From positions 1-64,000 of the forward strand of contig JAFIFJ010000021.1 in NCBI GenBank assembly GCA_020832085.1: DNA of 64,000 nucleotides. Reading direction: 5' to 3'. The stretch comes from Gammaproteobacteria bacterium (lineage in GTDB: Bacteria > Pseudomonadota > Gammaproteobacteria > Pseudomonadales > Azotimanducaceae). Shown here piece after piece: positions 63,161-64,000 of the stretch. The position numbers and the translations under genes were made by a program. Position 1 is the stretch's first letter. Every line of letters starts with the position of its first letter. Below the pieces are notes generated by a model, which worked only from the letters and a program-made list of their open reading frames with translations, was not told the origin of the DNA and searched no databases.

Positions 63161-64000
63161 ATGGGATATCCATTGGAAGGCATCAGGGTCCTGGACTTTT
63201 CCCGGGTGCTGGCAGGGCCGTTTGCCAGTCGCCTGCTGGTGGATCTCGGTGCCGAGGTGGTCAAGGTGGAGCCGCCGGAGGGCGACGTCACGCGCTATTG
63301 GGGCAGAAAGATCGCCGGCATTTCCGGCTACTTCAATCAGCAGAATCTGGGCAAGCGGGACATCTGTATCGACCTGTCCAAACCTGACGGTGTTGCGCTG
63401 GTGCGCGAACTGGCTGCGCGGGCGGACGTGGTGGTGGAGAACTTCCGGCCCGGCGTCATGGACCGGCTCGGCATCGGCTGGCAGGAACTTTCGGCGGCCA
63501 ACCCGCGCCTGGTGATGCTGTCGGTGTCGGGTTTCGGGCAGGGTGGACCGGAGTCCCACCGGGCCGCCTACGCGCCCATCATCCACGCTGAGTCCGGCGT
63601 CATCGACCGCCAGGCGCGAGCCACGGGGCAGCCCGCGGCCGAACTGCCCTTGTCGGTGGCAGACACCAATGCGTCCCTGCACGGTCTGGTGGGGCTGCTG
63701 GCGGCGCTCTACCGGCGCGAACAGACCGGCGAAGGGGATCATGTGGACATCGCCATGATCGATGCCATGCTCGCCACCGACGACCATCTGCACGTGGCGC
63801 TGGAGCCTCTGGACGAGGAACCGGAATCGGCACAGCGCAGCGAGGTGTGGGAGACGGCGGCAGGGCCCCTCATGATCTCCGGCGATCTGCGCTGGATCTG
63901 GAAGCAGCTCACCAGCCACTTCGGAATCGAGGATCCGACGCCAGCCGGGGCCACCCTCGAAGAGAAGATCGCAGCCCGCAATGCCGCCGCGCGGGCCTTC
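63161..64000 (+). CDS. CaiB/BaiF family CoA-transferase (partial, runs off the window)
   Basis: The first 280 residues only; no stop before the edge. The N-terminus MGYPLEGIRVLDFSRVLAGP, the AGP/LGAEVVKVEPP segment, ENFRPGVMDRLG, and VADTNASLHG with the catalytic aspartate near 168 are characteristic of type III CoA-transferases that move CoA between carboxylic acids. ATG 63161 has GGAGAGGGGAG upstream. It probably belongs to an acyl-CoA or carnitine/bile-acid type pathway continuing past the window. Confidence 0.9.
   Translation, partial: MGYPLEGIRVLDFSRVLAGPFASRLLVDLGAEVVKVEPPEGDVTRYWGRKIAGISGYFNQQNLGKRDICIDLSKPDGVALVRELAARADVVVENFRPGVMDRLGIGWQELSAANPRLVMLSVSGFGQGGPESHRAAYAPIIHAESGVIDRQARATGQPAAELPLSVADTNASLHGLVGLLAALYRREQTGEGDHVDIAMIDAMLATDDHLHVALEPLDEEPESAQRSEVWETAAGPLMISGDLRWIWKQLTSHFGIEDPTPAGATLEEKIAARNAAARAF

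Overview
This window is high-GC chromosomal DNA from a Gammaproteobacterium, probably a hopanoid-making, lipid- or steroid-degrading aerobe. The signs are a uvrY/gacA-type regulator in operon with uvrC, a DUF3450/ExbB/ExbB/ExbD/TonB/TPR energy-transduction operon, three TonB-dependent receptors, many acyl-CoA metabolism genes and a squalene-hopene block. The order cannot be fixed from sequence alone. I see no rRNA, tRNA, CRISPR array, phage or IS transposase. The last gene runs off the right edge.

Layout. 1-187 is one copy of a dispersed palindromic repeat whose relatives lie inverted at 37590-38080. 331-4107 is an acyl-CoA catabolic operon (two acyl-CoA dehydrogenases, a histidine phosphatase, an enoyl-CoA hydratase). 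4173-7093 holds a small orphan ORF, an MFS transporter and a degenerate cyclase-FHA protein. 7169-10345 (minus) is gacA-UDG-uvrC. 10627-13200 is a TonB-dependent receptor. 13529-16172 has two divergent acyl-CoA dehydrogenases. 16449-18505 (minus) is a small membrane protein plus an orphan soluble histidine kinase. 18791-19630 is pyrF, apparently with a non-canonical start. 19853-22880 is PilZ plus DUF1631, with a sigma-54-like promoter. 22913-23554 is riboflavin synthase. 23711-28886 (minus) is the TonB operon, divergent from a large TonB-dependent receptor at 29642-32668 that ends in a clear terminator. 32750-37574 carries a small secreted protein, an internally deleted apt, squalene synthase, squalene-hopene cyclase and hpnG. 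38082-40252 has a secreted esterase, a DUF169 protein and a PPOX-fold flavoprotein. 40399-43813 is an AAA+/VWA pair. 43989-50948 is a run of five plus-strand genes: Tat-exported flavin amine oxidase, exported RidA, diheme cytochrome c, thiolase and secreted M14 peptidase. 51074-54851 holds a LiaF-like protein, a Tat-tagged SDR, a secreted beta-rich protein and an epoxide hydrolase. 54916-57165 (minus) is btuB under a cobalamin riboswitch. 57413-59867 (minus) has a lipoprotein, a Tat-tagged amidohydrolase and a HIT protein. 60046-64000 has an MFS exporter, a BamA-like barrel protein and a partial CaiB/BaiF CoA-transferase.

How it fits together. The acyl-CoA genes suggest degradation of fatty, dicarboxylic or steroid side-chain acids. 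The TonB operon powers the receptors. SQS, SHC and HpnG make and process hopanoids. The most interesting neighbourhood is 43989-46983: an exported amine oxidase, an exported imine deaminase and a diheme cytochrome c look like a complete periplasmic amine-oxidation chain that feeds the respiratory chain. Other points of note are a cyclase domain that has lost its metal-binding residues, an apt gene that has lost its PRPP-binding centre next to adenine-releasing hpnG, and probable CTG and ATC start codons.
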